DNA of 64,000 nucleotides, from the NCBI GenBank assembly GCA_019925095.2, contig CM034390.1:1227501-1291500 (forward strand). The letters run 5' to 3'. A model generated the notes under the pieces. The model saw nothing but the letters and a program-made list of their open reading frames with translations. It did not search any database and was not told the DNA's origin. Position numbers and translations under genes: made by a program. Shown here piece by piece: positions 29,251-40,253 of the stretch (position 1 is the first letter of the stretch; every line of letters starts with the position of its first letter). Origin of the DNA: Dendrolimus kikuchii (Eukaryota; Arthropoda; Insecta; Lepidoptera; Lasiocampidae).

Positions 29251-29500
29251 CTAGTGCCATGTGTGTTGTTTTTTTCTTTTCTGTGCCTGGGTTATTAACT
29301 TTTAGGCTCTGTGTGTCTTGGTTTGTTTGTGAAGTGTGCGTATAATGCAATGCGATGGTAGTGCGCGTTGGTTTGAGTATGTGTATAACTTTTATTGTTA
29401 GTTATGTGTTTGTGACTTTCTGTGGTGTTATAATTTATTCTTTAATTGTCTCGCAAAAAGGGGTACAAAGTTTTTACTTCACTTATTATAATGATATGAC
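29251..29500. other. Intron sequence of the MARVEL paralogue
   Basis: GT-rich AT-poor patch directly inside the donor site at 29499-29504; no exon visible. Confidence 0.4.
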
Positions 29501-29504
29501 TTAC

Positions 29505-29642
29505 AATAACAGCCGCTTTAAGCATTCCTGGTGGAGTCCTCAAGTATGACGGATCAAATCTCGTTTCTGTTATGAATACTGTGTTTGTTGAACCCATCGT
29601 CTGTGGTGGGGGAGGAGGGGGTGCATGGTTTGGGTATGCCAT
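29505..29642 (-). CDS. MARVEL-domain protein paralogue, first coding exon
   Basis: On the minus strand an acceptor (AATTTTCAG at about 29658) lies 15 nt before the ATG, so a noncoding exon must precede it. The exon encodes 46 codons: a proline-rich start (MAYPNHAPPPPPPQTMG), then TETRFDPSYLRTPPGMLKAA, ending in phase 0 at a GTAAGT donor. The + strand gene has the matching RFDKSYLLTLPGILKCA, with the same splice position before and after. The last exon is at 17393-17533. No middle exon resembling 47605-47871 is recognisable between, so the gene may be broken, or the exon may be lost from the assembly or too diverged to see. Confidence 0.8.
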
Positions 29643-29715
29643 ATTGACTTACTTTACCTGAAAATTGAATGCTGTATGTAAGAATTTCATACTGACTCAC
29701 TTCAACTTAAAATAT

Positions 29716-30523
29716 TGTTACATGCCGACAAAAGCAAATGCACACCTGCCTGCCATAAAGAACAGTTTATTACCTTCCCGTATTTGGACTTCTTAAGCTA
29801 AAAAAGACTTTTTCATCATAATTATTTATATATTATCTCAGAATCTTAAAAAAAAATACATACATAACTTCACGCCAGTTCCCTTGCGGGGTAGCCACAA
29901 ACAACAGAGCGCCATTTAGGCTTATTCTTACACACCTCACTTGCTTCTTTGACATTCAGAGCTCTTATCATGCACGCTCGTCTGTTCTTAAGGCTCCTGA
30001 CATCACCTTCTAGTAGTACACGATCAATTTGATCATGGAAGATGTGTCGTGGCCTTCCACGACTTCTGCATCCATCCACTTTTGCATTGTATATCTGTTT
30101 AGTCATTCTTTCATCATGCATTCTTTCCACATGTCCGAACCACCGGAGCATAAATTAAAATTTGTAATTACGAAAAACAGTCTATTGTGTATTATAATTT
30201 TTTATGGCAGTCATTAGACAGGTGTGTCGAACTAAGTCTTAGAAATTATTGTTTTGGGTCGAGACATATTGTATTTGTACAGCATAAAAGGAATGCCCGA
30301 ACGGAGGGGTGAATCAGTCAAGCGACGATTATGATACAAGCAAGACGTGTGTACATTCGACAAGCTATACAGTGACGGACTTTGCGCGTATTATTGAATC
30401 GTGCAATTTGTACTGGTTGTGTTCAGTTATATTTGTACCTGTGTTACACGTGTTTGTATAGTTCTAATAAATTATATAGTAATTCCAACGGTATTTTTTA
30501 ATTCAAGTCCCGCACTCGTAACA
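29716..30523 (+). repeat. Solo LTR, copy 1, with nested LINE tail
   Basis: Starts TGTTACATGCCGAC and ends ACTCGTAACA, bounded by ATAT on both sides (29712-29715 and 30524-30527). The same LTR is at 30751-31216. A LINE 3' end is inserted at 29858-30152. There are no internal retroviral-type coding parts nearby. The orientation is set by the AATAAA-like word near its end. Confidence 0.75.
29858..30152 (-). mobile_element. RTE-like LINE 3' end, copy 3
   Basis: The minus strand reads MLRWFGHVERMHDERMTKQ to YPARELA and stop, with an ACATACAT tail at the left. It is nested inside a solo LTR, so it is younger than that LTR. Confidence 0.85.
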
Positions 30524-30527
30524 ATAT

Positions 30528-30750
30528 TATATCAATTTGCCTTCATAAAAATCCTTTTTTTTTACCGACTTTCAATAGTAAGAGGTTCCAATTCAACTGT
30601 GTTTTTTTTTAGTTATGGTTCAGAGTAAACTCCTGAGGTGGTCCCATTGTCACAAGTCAGGATCTGATGAGTGGATCCTAGGTAAATCAAGGCAAACATG
30701 TGTGGGCGTCCCAGGAGAACAACAACTTTTACAAGAGCTCACTATATTAT
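30528..30750. other. Spacer between solo LTRs
   Basis: Noncoding; no feature recognised. Confidence 0.3.
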
Positions 30751-31216
30751 TGTTACGACCAACAAAAGTGGATTCACACCTGCATACCATAAAAGCAAAC
30801 TTTATTACCTTCCCGCATTTGGACTTCTTTTGTTTACTTTGTGTTTAAAATGTGTAATTAGAAAAACAGCCCATTGTGTATTGTAATCTTTTATGGCAGT
30901 CATTAGCCAGGTGTGTCGAACTGATTCTAAGAAATTCGGTCTACGCGGTCGAGAGACATATTCTATTTGTGCATTATAAAGCAATGCCACAATGGAGACA
31001 TTGGCAGTCGACCGATAACCAGCCGCGAGGCAAGACTTGTGTACATTCGATAATCTATTTAGTGACGGACTTTGCGCGTGATATTGAATCGTGCATTACG
31101 TTTGGACTGATTGTGTTCAGTTATATTTGTACCTGTGTTATATGTGTTTGTATAGTTCTAATAAATTCTATAATAATTCCAACGGCATTTTAATTCGAGT
31201 CCTGCAACTCGTAACA
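30751..31216 (+). repeat. Solo LTR, copy 2
   Basis: 466 bp from TGTTACGACC to CTCGTAACA, with TG...CA termini that begin TGTTAC and end GTAACA (a short inverted repeat). Bounded by TTAT on both sides (30747-30750 and 31217-31220). A 4-bp duplication fits Gypsy-type integrases. Confidence 0.82.
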
Positions 31217-31220
31217 TTAT

Positions 31221-31557
31221 TTCTAAAACTATTCAAGCAACTAAAGAGTAGAAAAAATATTTCTTAAAAAAAAAAGGAAATCAATCTCTTGAAGTCCATA
31301 CCAAGTAAAACTTAAAAAACAAAAATATTGCACAATGCACTAAAGGCAGTTTTGTTTCTGTTAAAAAAAAAATATCTATAATATTATAAAATTCTATAAA
31401 TACCGTGTCTGTACATTGAAGCTATTTAAAAAAAATGGAATAGACTATATAAATGACTGAGAACACAATGCATTTTCTTAGATTTCTTGTCGGTTTGTTC
31501 AGGATTCCTGTAAAAACTACTGAGGCGATTTCAATCTGGTTTTTGCTGATCAACAGA
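31221..31557. other. AT-rich, nothing seen
   Basis: Noncoding, with several A-runs. Confidence 0.35.
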
Positions 31558-31798
31558 TATACAATGCAAAAGTGGATGGATGCAGAAGTCTTGGAAGGCC
31601 ACGACACACCGTCCATGACCAAATTGATCGTGTACTAGCAGAAGGTGATGTCAGGAGCCTTAAGAACAGATGAGCATGCATGACAAGAGCTATGAATGTC
31701 AAAGAAGCAAGTGAGGTGTATAAGAATAAGCCTGAATGGCGCTCTGTTTTTTGGGCCTACCCCGCAAGGGAACTGGCATGAAGTTATGTATGTATGTA
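31558..31798 (+). mobile_element. RTE-like LINE 3' end, copy 4
   Basis: Plus-strand copy starting within 'AKVDGC' and ending with GCATGAAG and (TATG)n. The frame has small lesions. Confidence 0.75.
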
Positions 31799-32470
31799 TA
31801 TAACAGGAAATTATTAGACTTAAAATCTGCACTACTTTTTACCCTCGAAATCCTACGGGAATTTTTCTGGGAATTACTTAAACTGGGAGGGGTTTGTAGT
31901 TGTTCAGGTGCATAGAAATTAGCTTATTCCGGCACAGTTTTCACTAAAACAATAACTTACATTATTTTTTAAATGCCACTGTACTTCGTATCCCGGGGAT
32001 CCCATGGGAATTTCAACTCAAGCATGGACGAAGTTGCAGGAATATTAGTGTTAAATGTAATTTTATAGAGCTACGCCGCGGGTTAACCTCTAGTTCCTGC
32101 TTCTTGTTTAACGAGCAGGCATCAATACAGGTTACAATGTACTAAATTTCTATGTTAGTGCTATTTGCACCCGGAAGATTAATTTCATTTTATATCGCAA
32201 ACTATCCCATCTCCCGGCATGAAAGTATTTATGTCCATTTTCGGTATTAAAACTATTTTTAAACAAATATACAGTAAAACCGATCCAGTATTCCTAGTAA
32301 TTTTTGCGTGAAGGCTTAACAGACAGACAGATCAAGTTATTATCGATTTTTTTATAGATGATAATTTTTTATGTCTATAAACTTGAGAAATGATTGGTCT
32401 CATTCAAACTTTCATCCTCCAAACCATCTTAGTTTAATTTATCTATCCTCTATCTACGAAAACTACATAA
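31799..32470. other. Noncoding, RTE-type tail phrases
   Basis: CGATCCAGTATTCCTAGTAATTTTTGCGTGAA and a related phrase at 32810-32840 are typical of insect LINE 3' tails. No gene seen. Confidence 0.4.
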
Positions 32471-32690
32471 ATGACAATAATGACAAAAAAGACTAAACGG
32501 ACAAATAGGACAAAAAGACAAAATGGACATAAAGGACAAAACAGACAAAAAGGTTAAAAAGGACAAAAGGGGCAAAAAAGGCAAAAAAAGACAATAAGGA
32601 CAATAAGGACAAAAATGACAAACCAGACAAAAAGGACAAAATGGACAAAAAGGGGCAAAAAAGACAAAAATGACGAAAGTGGCAAATCAC
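32471..32690. repeat. GACAAAAAG-type purine-rich tandem tract
   Basis: About 220 bp built from imperfect 9-10-bp words such as GGACAAAAA and GGACAAAAT. The + strand is almost free of T. The leucine-, phenylalanine- and serine-rich minus-strand frame is a by-product. Confidence 0.9.
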
Positions 32691-32879
32691 AAAAAACCTA
32701 TCCTACTTTTTGGGATAACCTTTACATAAATCTATCACATTTTCCGAGATAAAAGTATCCTATGTACATTTTCTGCATCGAAAATATATATATACTGATT
32801 TTCAGCCATATCGGTCCAGTAGATATTCCGTGATAGGCAGACAGAACGAGTTATATTAATAGGTAAAGAGTATAATATT

Positions 32880-32926
32880 AATAGGTCCACCAGCATCTCC
32901 ATAATGGAGATGCTGGTGGACCTATT
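32880..32926. repeat. Perfect 23-bp-arm palindrome
   Basis: AATAGGTCCACCAGCATCTC... (32880-32902) and its exact complement (32904-32926) share a single central base. There is no loop beyond that, unlike a microRNA precursor. Confidence 0.9.
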
Positions 32927-33237
32927 TTACATCAACTGAGGAACCTACCTGCTTTGCATTTGTTCTAAATTAAACTCACTTATAATTATCTTAAAAATTA
33001 TTAATTAATTAAAAGTAATTTGCAACAGATATGCCTCTATTATCAAAATCTTTTCTTTAATATGAAATTGCTTGTAAACTATTTCAAGAAGTAAAAATAT
33101 TACAAACATAACTGGTATGTAGGTCACACATGTGATGAGTAAGTGTACTTTATTTAATATATATAGTACTAAGCTATTATTAGTATGTTACAGTAAAAAT
33201 TGTTCTCCTATGGAGATAAACATTTAACCACAAGCAG
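32927..33237. other. AT-rich, nothing seen
   Basis: Noncoding; no repeat relationship seen. Confidence 0.3.
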
Positions 33238-33241
33238 TTAA

Positions 33242-33486
33242 CCCTTGAAAGGGGCCAAATATAATATCATTTTTGTCCATAATCTGCTAGCTGCTATCAA
33301 AATTCAAAACCAAGAGAATTATATCGTCTCTTTTACTCTAATACAAATTTTATGTAGTTAGAGGGAGAAAGCATCAGTTCAATGTTCATTTCAATTATCT
33401 GTATTTGACCACAAATTTGTGGTGCTTCCCCATTAGCCGTGTGTGATAGTTCAGCAACAAATTTGTGGTGGTTCCATCTTAAAAGG
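33242..33486. repeat. piggyBac-like MITE, second type
   Basis: Begins CCCTTGAAAGGGG and ends GGTTCCATCTTAAAAGG, with TTAA on both sides (33238-33241 and 33487-33490). A diverged inverted relative is at 14346-14536. CACAAATTTGTGG occurs twice inside. Confidence 0.65.
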
Positions 33487-33490
33487 TTAA

Positions 33491-35423
33491 CTAAATTGTT
33501 GATACGAACAACATGTGGCTGCCTTTGACCGGGAGTGGCATGAGATTAAAGATAGTTTTGAGTTTAAGGGGGGTATACATTTATATATAGCCACCAGACC
33601 TGTTATTTGGGTTATGAAACAAGTTGAATGAATAATGGGCAAAAGAGAAATATGTTAGTTAAACAAGGATATATCACTTTTATTGGTAACAAAGTGTGAT
33701 TTGTATTTAAGAATAGACATAGGCTTAATATATAAACACAATAACTGTTTTTGAGTTTAGTAAACAAGTTTTGTATCAGTTTATTGATTTTTAAATACAA
33801 AAATAGTTTTTTTTTGCTTATATTTTGCAATAATATAAATCGGTTGTGACACTCACTGACTATTGCCATGGCACACTCGCTTGGCTTTTGGGCTTAAGTC
33901 GAAAGTCAGAACCAGTGACTAGAATGGTGATTTGGTTAATTTTAAACCTAGCGCACAAACCGACCGAGCGAAATGAGTGTGCCGTGGCAGCGACCAGCGA
34001 GTGCTAAAACAGACTGGTCACATCGTTACAATATAACGATACAAACAAACTAAAAAAAAAATTATTTCAAGAACTACATGCCTCCTAGATATGGGGGTGC
34101 AGAAGTATTTCTCCCCCCTCCCCACTCCGCCCCCTTCTACTACTTAAACAGTGACCACTAAGCTAAAGTTTAGTCCAACATTTTTTCCTTTTATTTCATA
34201 CCACTACCAATATATAACATATAATAACTATTGGTTATTTCAAGTATTTTCTCTCTCTTAAACTTCCCAAATTAAGTAAAAAGTTTTTACTATTTAATAA
34301 CTGCACTTGAACAAATCCACAAACTTTAGGCATTCCAAATATTAACACTTGGCCAACTTTAGCCCATAAATAGGATATCAACAAAATTGGACAAGTATTG
34401 GTTTTAAAGCCATAATACAATACTATCAGAGTGTAAAAGGATATGGTAATCTGACAAATGAAGAAGTAATGTAATAATTTAAGAATTAAATAGTCGGGTA
34501 AATAGTTAGAAGTTATCAGATTATAGGCCAACAATAGTAAATACTTACAAACCAGTAAAACAAAATTGTGAATCAAATCTCACAAATGTATGCTACTGCA
34601 AGATAAGTGAGGACGTCTGATCTAACATCTCTCCTTGACGCTTATTACTAACCGATAAAACGTGTTAACACATCAATGACTCATATTCATTAATAACAAA
34701 ATGTTTTTTAAGTTATTGTAAGTAATTTTTGTTTACACTGGATAACTCACGATTTATGTCAAACAATCACATTTTAATACATATGAAACTTTATTAGTAA
34801 ATTTTAAAGGCTAAACAGCAACAGTATATCGTACTTCTGTAAGTCTTTAAATTTCCTATAACTGTTAAATTTATAAAAACATTAAACACATCCAATTTTC
34901 AGTCACTGAAATGAACTAAAGTGATGAGACATATGTAGACTCGTAGCTTGCGAACGAGAGATAATAATGAGCTAGTTCACATTATAAAACTTGCTCTCAT
35001 TCGCTCAGTTAATAAACATATAGCTCAACGACTCACCGACTCAATTGCCGATAAAGAGCACAATGTCCTGGATACGTCCAGAGTAAAAAGAACTTTGTGC
35101 TTATAAAAATAAATTTGAGAATATAAAAAAAGTAATAAAATATTATAGAATCACCCTTATACCATATGGCAATATGAACTAAAAATTCATCGTCTCGAGC
35201 GAGAGGTGTTTTCCCGATTTTTATTCTCCATCTCTACTGAGCTAAAGGACTGATACAGTTCTTCAAAGCAAAAGAGCAACAACTCTCTTTCCCTGTTATT
35301 GATTCGTTTTGTACATATCTAGACACAAAGAACTTGCTGGAGTAGCCAGAAACATGGGTAATTCACCTCTTAGGAGGATAAGAGAGGACTTTAATTCAGC
35401 TCAAAAGGTAGAGTGTGGCTAGT
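33491..35423. other. 1.9 kb without recognisable genes
   Basis: AT-rich; the longest frames (85 and 113 aa) have the codon and residue bias of chance AT-rich DNA and no known motif. A pair of similar phrases, CACACTCGCTTGGC and GCGAGTGCTAAAAC, flank 33870-34020 in inverse order, a possible small stem. Confidence 0.4.
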
Positions 35424-35435
35424 GAAAGTAGACAT

Positions 35436-35568
35436 AATATTTTCATAAGTTTTCGCGACTTGTATACATAATAAAACTACGTTTTAATGGTTTTAAGCGC
35501 GGTAATTTATTTGATTTTTATTGTTACTACTTTCGACGTTTCGGCCATTGAAAAGTGGCCGAAACGTC
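35436..35568 (-). mobile_element. Fold-back retroelement, minimal copy 4 (family C)
   Basis: 133 bp bounded by the 12-bp duplication GAAAGTAGACAT (35424-35435 and 35569-35580). It has the usual extension end AATATTTTCATAAG, but the other end is only the hairpin TTTCGACGTTTCGGCC ... GGCCGAAACGTCGA. So the extension end is constant and the other end is variable between copies. Confidence 0.8.
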
Positions 35569-35617
35569 GAAAGTAGACATTCGGATTATTCACAAACTTT
35601 TTACATAGCAATGCTTG

Positions 35618-37750
35618 ATTCTACCCAATAGCCAATTCGGCTTTAGACGAGGTTTGGGCACAATGGACAGTCTTAGTCTTATAAATTCTGATATCCGATT
35701 AGCTTTCTCCCGAAATGAGCATGTCGTAGGAGTCTTTTTAGATATAACCTCTGCATACGACAATGTCAATCTCCAAATACTCAGGCAGAAAATGCTCAAG
35801 CTGAGTTTCCCTGCGAGGATTGTCAACATAGTCATCAAAATGTTCACAGAGAGATCAATCTCAATCCGTGTTTCGGGAAACGACACCTCTCCTCGTCTTG
35901 TATGGAAAGGTCTACCTCAAGGTTCGGTCCTTAGCCCTCTCCTCTATAATATTTATACTGCAGACCTTGAACTATCTGTTAACTGCTTTTGCAAAGTCCT
36001 TCAGTATGCCGATGATATTGCTCTGTATGCCTCCTCTAACTCTTTCATTGATGGTTGTAATCGCCTTAATTCTGCTCTGTATTACCTTAATACATGGCTT
36101 TTAGAGCATGGTCTGTCCCTGTCTACTTCAAAAAGTTCAGCTGTAGTTTTTTCTCGCAAAAAAATCATCCCTGATCTTGATATTCACATCAGTAACCAAC
36201 CTGTGCATATTTCAAATTCAGTCAAATTTCTAGGGGTTATCCTCGATTCTAAACTTTCCGGTCTCCCCCATCTTAACTATATTTGTGATAAAGCAGAAAA
36301 AAATCTTAATGTAATTAGAGCTCTATCAGGTGTTAGATGGGGATCTCATCCGTACTGCCAAAAGTTACTTTACAATGCTGTTATCCGTAGTCATTTCGAT
36401 TATGCTTGTTTTATTTTGGAGCCCTGCAACAAAGCCGCTCTAGCAAAGTTGGATCGAATACAAGCCAAATGCCTCAAAATGATCACAGGCGCAATGAAAT
36501 CCTCTCCAACGAATGCCCTTCAGGTTGAGTGTGTTGAACCTCCTCTCTCTCTTCGCAGGCAGTTTCTGTCGGATAGATTCTTTTGTAAAGTGATTGAGCT
36601 TTCAGATCATCCCCTTTTAGGCATCCTTGATCAACTCTTTCAAATCTCTTCTACTTCAAGTTATTGGACCCACAAATGTTTCCCTCTTCTTATAAATTCA
36701 TATAAAAAGTTAGTGGATCTTCATCTCGGCCTCTTCCAAAATTATAAAAACCCCATTTTTGAAACTAGTTTCGAAGGCCTTACCTTCAAACCTAACGCTT
36801 ATTTAAATCTAGACATTCATAAAAATACTCCAGGTGCTAACCAATTATTTAATCAAATTATGCAAGATCGTTGGCCAGATCACCTTCAATTTTTCACTGA
36901 TGCAGCAAAAATAACGCAGAGTGGACCTGTTGGTGCAGCAGTATGGATCCCAAAATACAAAATTATTTTAAATTTCAAAATTCCGCCCCCCACCTCTGTT
37001 TTCACCGGCGAAACAATCGCGATTCTGGAAGCCATCCTTTACATTGAATCACATAGCATAAGTAAATCTGTCATTCTCACTGATTCCTTAGGCTCCATTC
37101 AGGACATTTTAAAATCACCCTTTCATTCCAAAGATAACTTTGTTGTTACCCTCAAGATAAAAGAAGCACTCTACCGCTGTCACTCCTCTGGCCTAGAAAT
37201 AGTCTTGGCCTGGATCCCAGGTCATAGTGGAATCAGTGGTAATGAGATTGCCGATTGCTGCGCCAAGGAAGCTATCTGCTCAGGTACTACTAAATACAAT
37301 AAATGCTTCCCTCGTGACATACGCTCCCTTGCAAGGCCCCAGATGTTTAATACTTGGGACAGTATCTGGCAACAGTCTCGTCTGAATGTTGGCAGATACT
37401 ACGGCAGTTTACAATCGACAATACCTCCCAAACCCTGGTTCTTTGCCCACAGAAAAATACCAAAAAAGGTCCTGTCATCTATTATTCGTCTGCGACTTGG
37501 CCACTGTTGCTCACCAGTATTTTTGGCAAAAATAAGAATACGCGATCATTCTGTCTGTGAGTGTGGCTTAGCTGAAGGTTCAGTTCACCATATTTTCTTT
37601 GATTGTCCCAAAATTGTTAGACCCCTTTACAACATTTTACCTAATAACTTTCCTCGCCCTGTCAATGTGAACTTTCTTTTAACCCTAGATGATAAGAAAC
37701 ATGTAAATATTTTATCGAAGTTTTTAACGTCAAATAACATATATTTATAG
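35618..37750 (+). CDS. LINE ORF2 protein, N-terminally truncated (RT-RNase H)
   Basis: Open from the left junction to the TAG at 37748-37750. No own start codon is expected; the frame begins mid-protein. Numbering from about the junction: the RT finger motif 'LPNSQFGFRRG' comes first, then the palm motif with the first aspartate ('GVFLDITSAYDNV', about 40-52), 'GLPQGSVLSPLLYNIY' (about 100), and YADD (130-133). RNase H follows with FTDAAK (Asp near 428), a 'GETIAILEAI' glutamate, 'LTDSLGS' and 'WIPGHSGISGNEIAD'. The C-terminus has a Cys-x-Cys-x8-His-x4-Cys motif. RNase H downstream of RT fits the I/LOA/R1 group of LINEs. Without endonuclease this copy cannot move on its own. Confidence 0.9.
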   Translation: MLPNSQFGFRRGLGTMDSLSLINSDIRLAFSRNEHVVGVFLDITSAYDNVNLQILRQKMLKLSFPARIVNIVIKMFTERSISIRVSGNDTSPRLVWKGLPQGSVLSPLLYNIYTADLELSVNCFCKVLQYADDIALYASSNSFIDGCNRLNSALYYLNTWLLEHGLSLSTSKSSAVVFSRKKIIPDLDIHISNQPVHISNSVKFLGVILDSKLSGLPHLNYICDKAEKNLNVIRALSGVRWGSHPYCQKLLYNAVIRSHFDYACFILEPCNKAALAKLDRIQAKCLKMITGAMKSSPTNALQVECVEPPLSLRRQFLSDRFFCKVIELSDHPLLGILDQLFQISSTSSYWTHKCFPLLINSYKKLVDLHLGLFQNYKNPIFETSFEGLTFKPNAYLNLDIHKNTPGANQLFNQIMQDRWPDHLQFFTDAAKITQSGPVGAAVWIPKYKIILNFKIPPPTSVFTGETIAILEAILYIESHSISKSVILTDSLGSIQDILKSPFHSKDNFVVTLKIKEALYRCHSSGLEIVLAWIPGHSGISGNEIADCCAKEAICSGTTKYNKCFPRDIRSLARPQMFNTWDSIWQQSRLNVGRYYGSLQSTIPPKPWFFAHRKIPKKVLSSIIRLRLGHCCSPVFLAKIRIRDHSVCECGLAEGSVHHIFFDCPKIVRPLYNILPNNFPRPVNVNFLLTLDDKKHVNILSKFLTSNNIYL

Positions 37751-37933
37751 TGTAGTTAGTTTAACATTCTATGTCTGTTTTGTCCACAGGATCACAGAAT
37801 TTGAATTTACCGGCCAAATTTTTCTCTTTCTTTTATCTCATATATATGCACCTGACATTTTATCAACTACTGTGACACTGGCGAAATCAATGCTAATTGC
37901 GTTGGAGCCATAATCCTCCAAAAAAGAAGAAGA
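35618..37933 (+). mobile_element. 5'-truncated LINE (RT plus RNase H)
   Basis: Flanked by a perfect 13-bp target duplication ATAGCAATGCTTG (35605-35617 and 37934-37946). The 3' end is a short GAA-rich tail (AAAAAAGAAGAAG). The endonuclease and the N-terminal half of RT are missing at the left, a standard 5' truncation. The remaining frame has no stop, so the insertion is recent. Confidence 0.9.
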
Positions 37934-37946
37934 TAGCAATGCTTGT

Positions 37947-40034
37947 ACTGTATACAATGTTAATGTCACTTTAACAAAACTTTTTTTATTATTATCGTTT
38001 TATTTCACCATACATGCACATAACACATTTATTTTTTTTAAACGACCCAGAGACGGAAGCACATTGCACCACCATATTCATTCAGTCAACTTCGTTAGTA
38101 TAGTTACTGTTACTGTCTAGACGAGGATTATGAACTCCGTATTCATGCCTATTATTTCCGCTCTCTTTACCTATTTTACCATGTAAAAATGAACGAAAAA
38201 CACTTACTAGCTGATAGCCAAACTATTACTTCAGCAACTATCGCAGTTAGTTTGTCGATTAAATTAGTTAAATTCTATTATTGATAGATCATGAGTCTCG
38301 TACATAATTAGTCTAGATTGGTAGCTATTATATGATGTGCATTTTGGAATAAAGCCGGAGTGAGAGTTTGCAAGTAATCGAGCGAAGACGGATCTAAGTG
38401 AATAATAGGGTAATCAATAAACAGGGTAATCAAAAAATCAGCAAACAAACGATTTCATTAGTGCTATTTCTGTGTAATTAAAGTTTAAAGTTGTAAACAT
38501 TACAAATTACAAAAGAAATGTGAAGTTTGAGGTCTTCAATGTTATAAATCAAGTAACTCATTCATGTTACCTTAACGAGGTACTCAAATGAGGACTCATT
38601 CATAAGGGACATCACTATCAGCGTAGGAAGTGAGCACAGACTATATATAATATTACAGTTATTTTCTGTTTTATTAGAACCACATTATTTCAAATTAACG
38701 GTTTCTTTTCACTAACTAAAAATAGAAATATTTATAAATAAAATGCAGTTTTGTTACAATAAAAACAAAACAATTTAAAAATATTCTGCACAGTGCATAT
38801 ACATACAAAATATTCAAATTCCCGCTAAAAACTCAAGTGTCAAAGTGACAACTAGTGGTCATTTCGTTCGGGGTCAGGTCAGATTTATAATAACAAAGTT
38901 AATAAATTTAGAGCTCTGAATTTTTGTCCTTTTTACACAAAAGCGATAATTGGCTTTGCATCTGAGCTGAATTAAATGTTAAAACTAACATTTTACTTTT
39001 ATTGACGTTTGTATTATTTATATATTTCAAAACTTATTTCATGTCGTGAAATCTTATCACCTGACATTAATTTACACTTAACAATCGTTTTGAAATATAT
39101 TCCGTATATTATTAGTAATATTAGTGCATGTGACCAACAAAATTACAAAAGTATATTCGTGACTAGTCTCATAAAAGGTAAGCCTGTAATATTAAAGCGG
39201 TAATTTTTCCGATATTGTTTATTCCTGGTCGCGAGTTGCTCAATAGTCGCTATTTTAGGTGATGACTAGCGGCTATTATAATTATATTTGGTGCGGGGGT
39301 CTGAAATTCTTTAATTTGTTGATAAGTTGTTTCATGAGAGAAGTTCTTCGGATTTATTTAGGGAATTATCTTTTTCATACTTTACACCCTTTTGCTGTAC
39401 CTAGAACATTAGCCTGCTGAATTTTAATTGTGCAAACACGCCCATTTATCTTTAATTAATCGTGTTATAACTTCATATAGGTGAGAGCTGTAGGGCATTC
39501 ACTCTACACTCTTATATAAAATATTCATATAGATGGCAGCAAGTTTTTTTTTTATCATTTTCCATTTATAAGCTAAAACAAACAAAGGCACAAATGAAAA
39601 AAATACACAGCATTTTTTCTTTTTTCAATTTAGAACAAAACAATTGGTTCTCATACATGTTTATACTATCAGCTAGTTACATACATTATTCAAGTTTTTT
39701 TAAACCACTAAAAAATTCTCAGCATAATTTTCATATTAAATGTATGACCTCATATACCTATATCTAAGAAATATTAATGGCTTATTGTAGGTATATATTT
39801 TCAAGTTTATGAGGTCATTAAGCAATTTAAAGTTGACTAATGCATTTGATGTTGTATGATGAGAAATGAATTTTAAACAATGGTTAGTAAATATATATAT
39901 ACAATTTTATTTAAGTTTATGTTATTTTGCATTCAAAAGAATAAATTGTTAATCATGAATACATTTAAGATAAAGAGTTGATTATTCTTTTATAAATTGA
40001 ATGCAATTACCCCATTCTTTAATTTAATTGTCTT
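37947..40034. other. 2.1 kb without recognisable genes
   Basis: AT-rich noncoding DNA. GGGTAATCAATAAACAGGGTAATCAAAAAAT (about 38409) is a small direct repeat. No exon or RNA gene seen. Confidence 0.4.
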
Positions 40035-40038
40035 TTAA

Positions 40039-40249
40039 CCCTTCACCCTTTTATCGATATTACCAAAATCCGCAAGACTAACACTATCACTATCTCGTAA
40101 TATACCAAGAAAATATACCCATTTCATACAAATCATACAAATCCTATATAAACAGAGTGAGACAACAACACAAAAATAATCACGTGCACAAATGCAGATC
40201 AGCACTGTCATCGCAGACACATATGTGCTACTAGTGAGCTTAATAAGGG
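40039..40249. repeat. piggyBac-like MITE, copy 2
   Basis: Same family as 419-626. TTAA at 40035-40038 and 40250-40253. The interior ATACCCATTTCATACAAATC is nearly unchanged. Confidence 0.75.
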
Positions 40250-40253
40250 TTAA

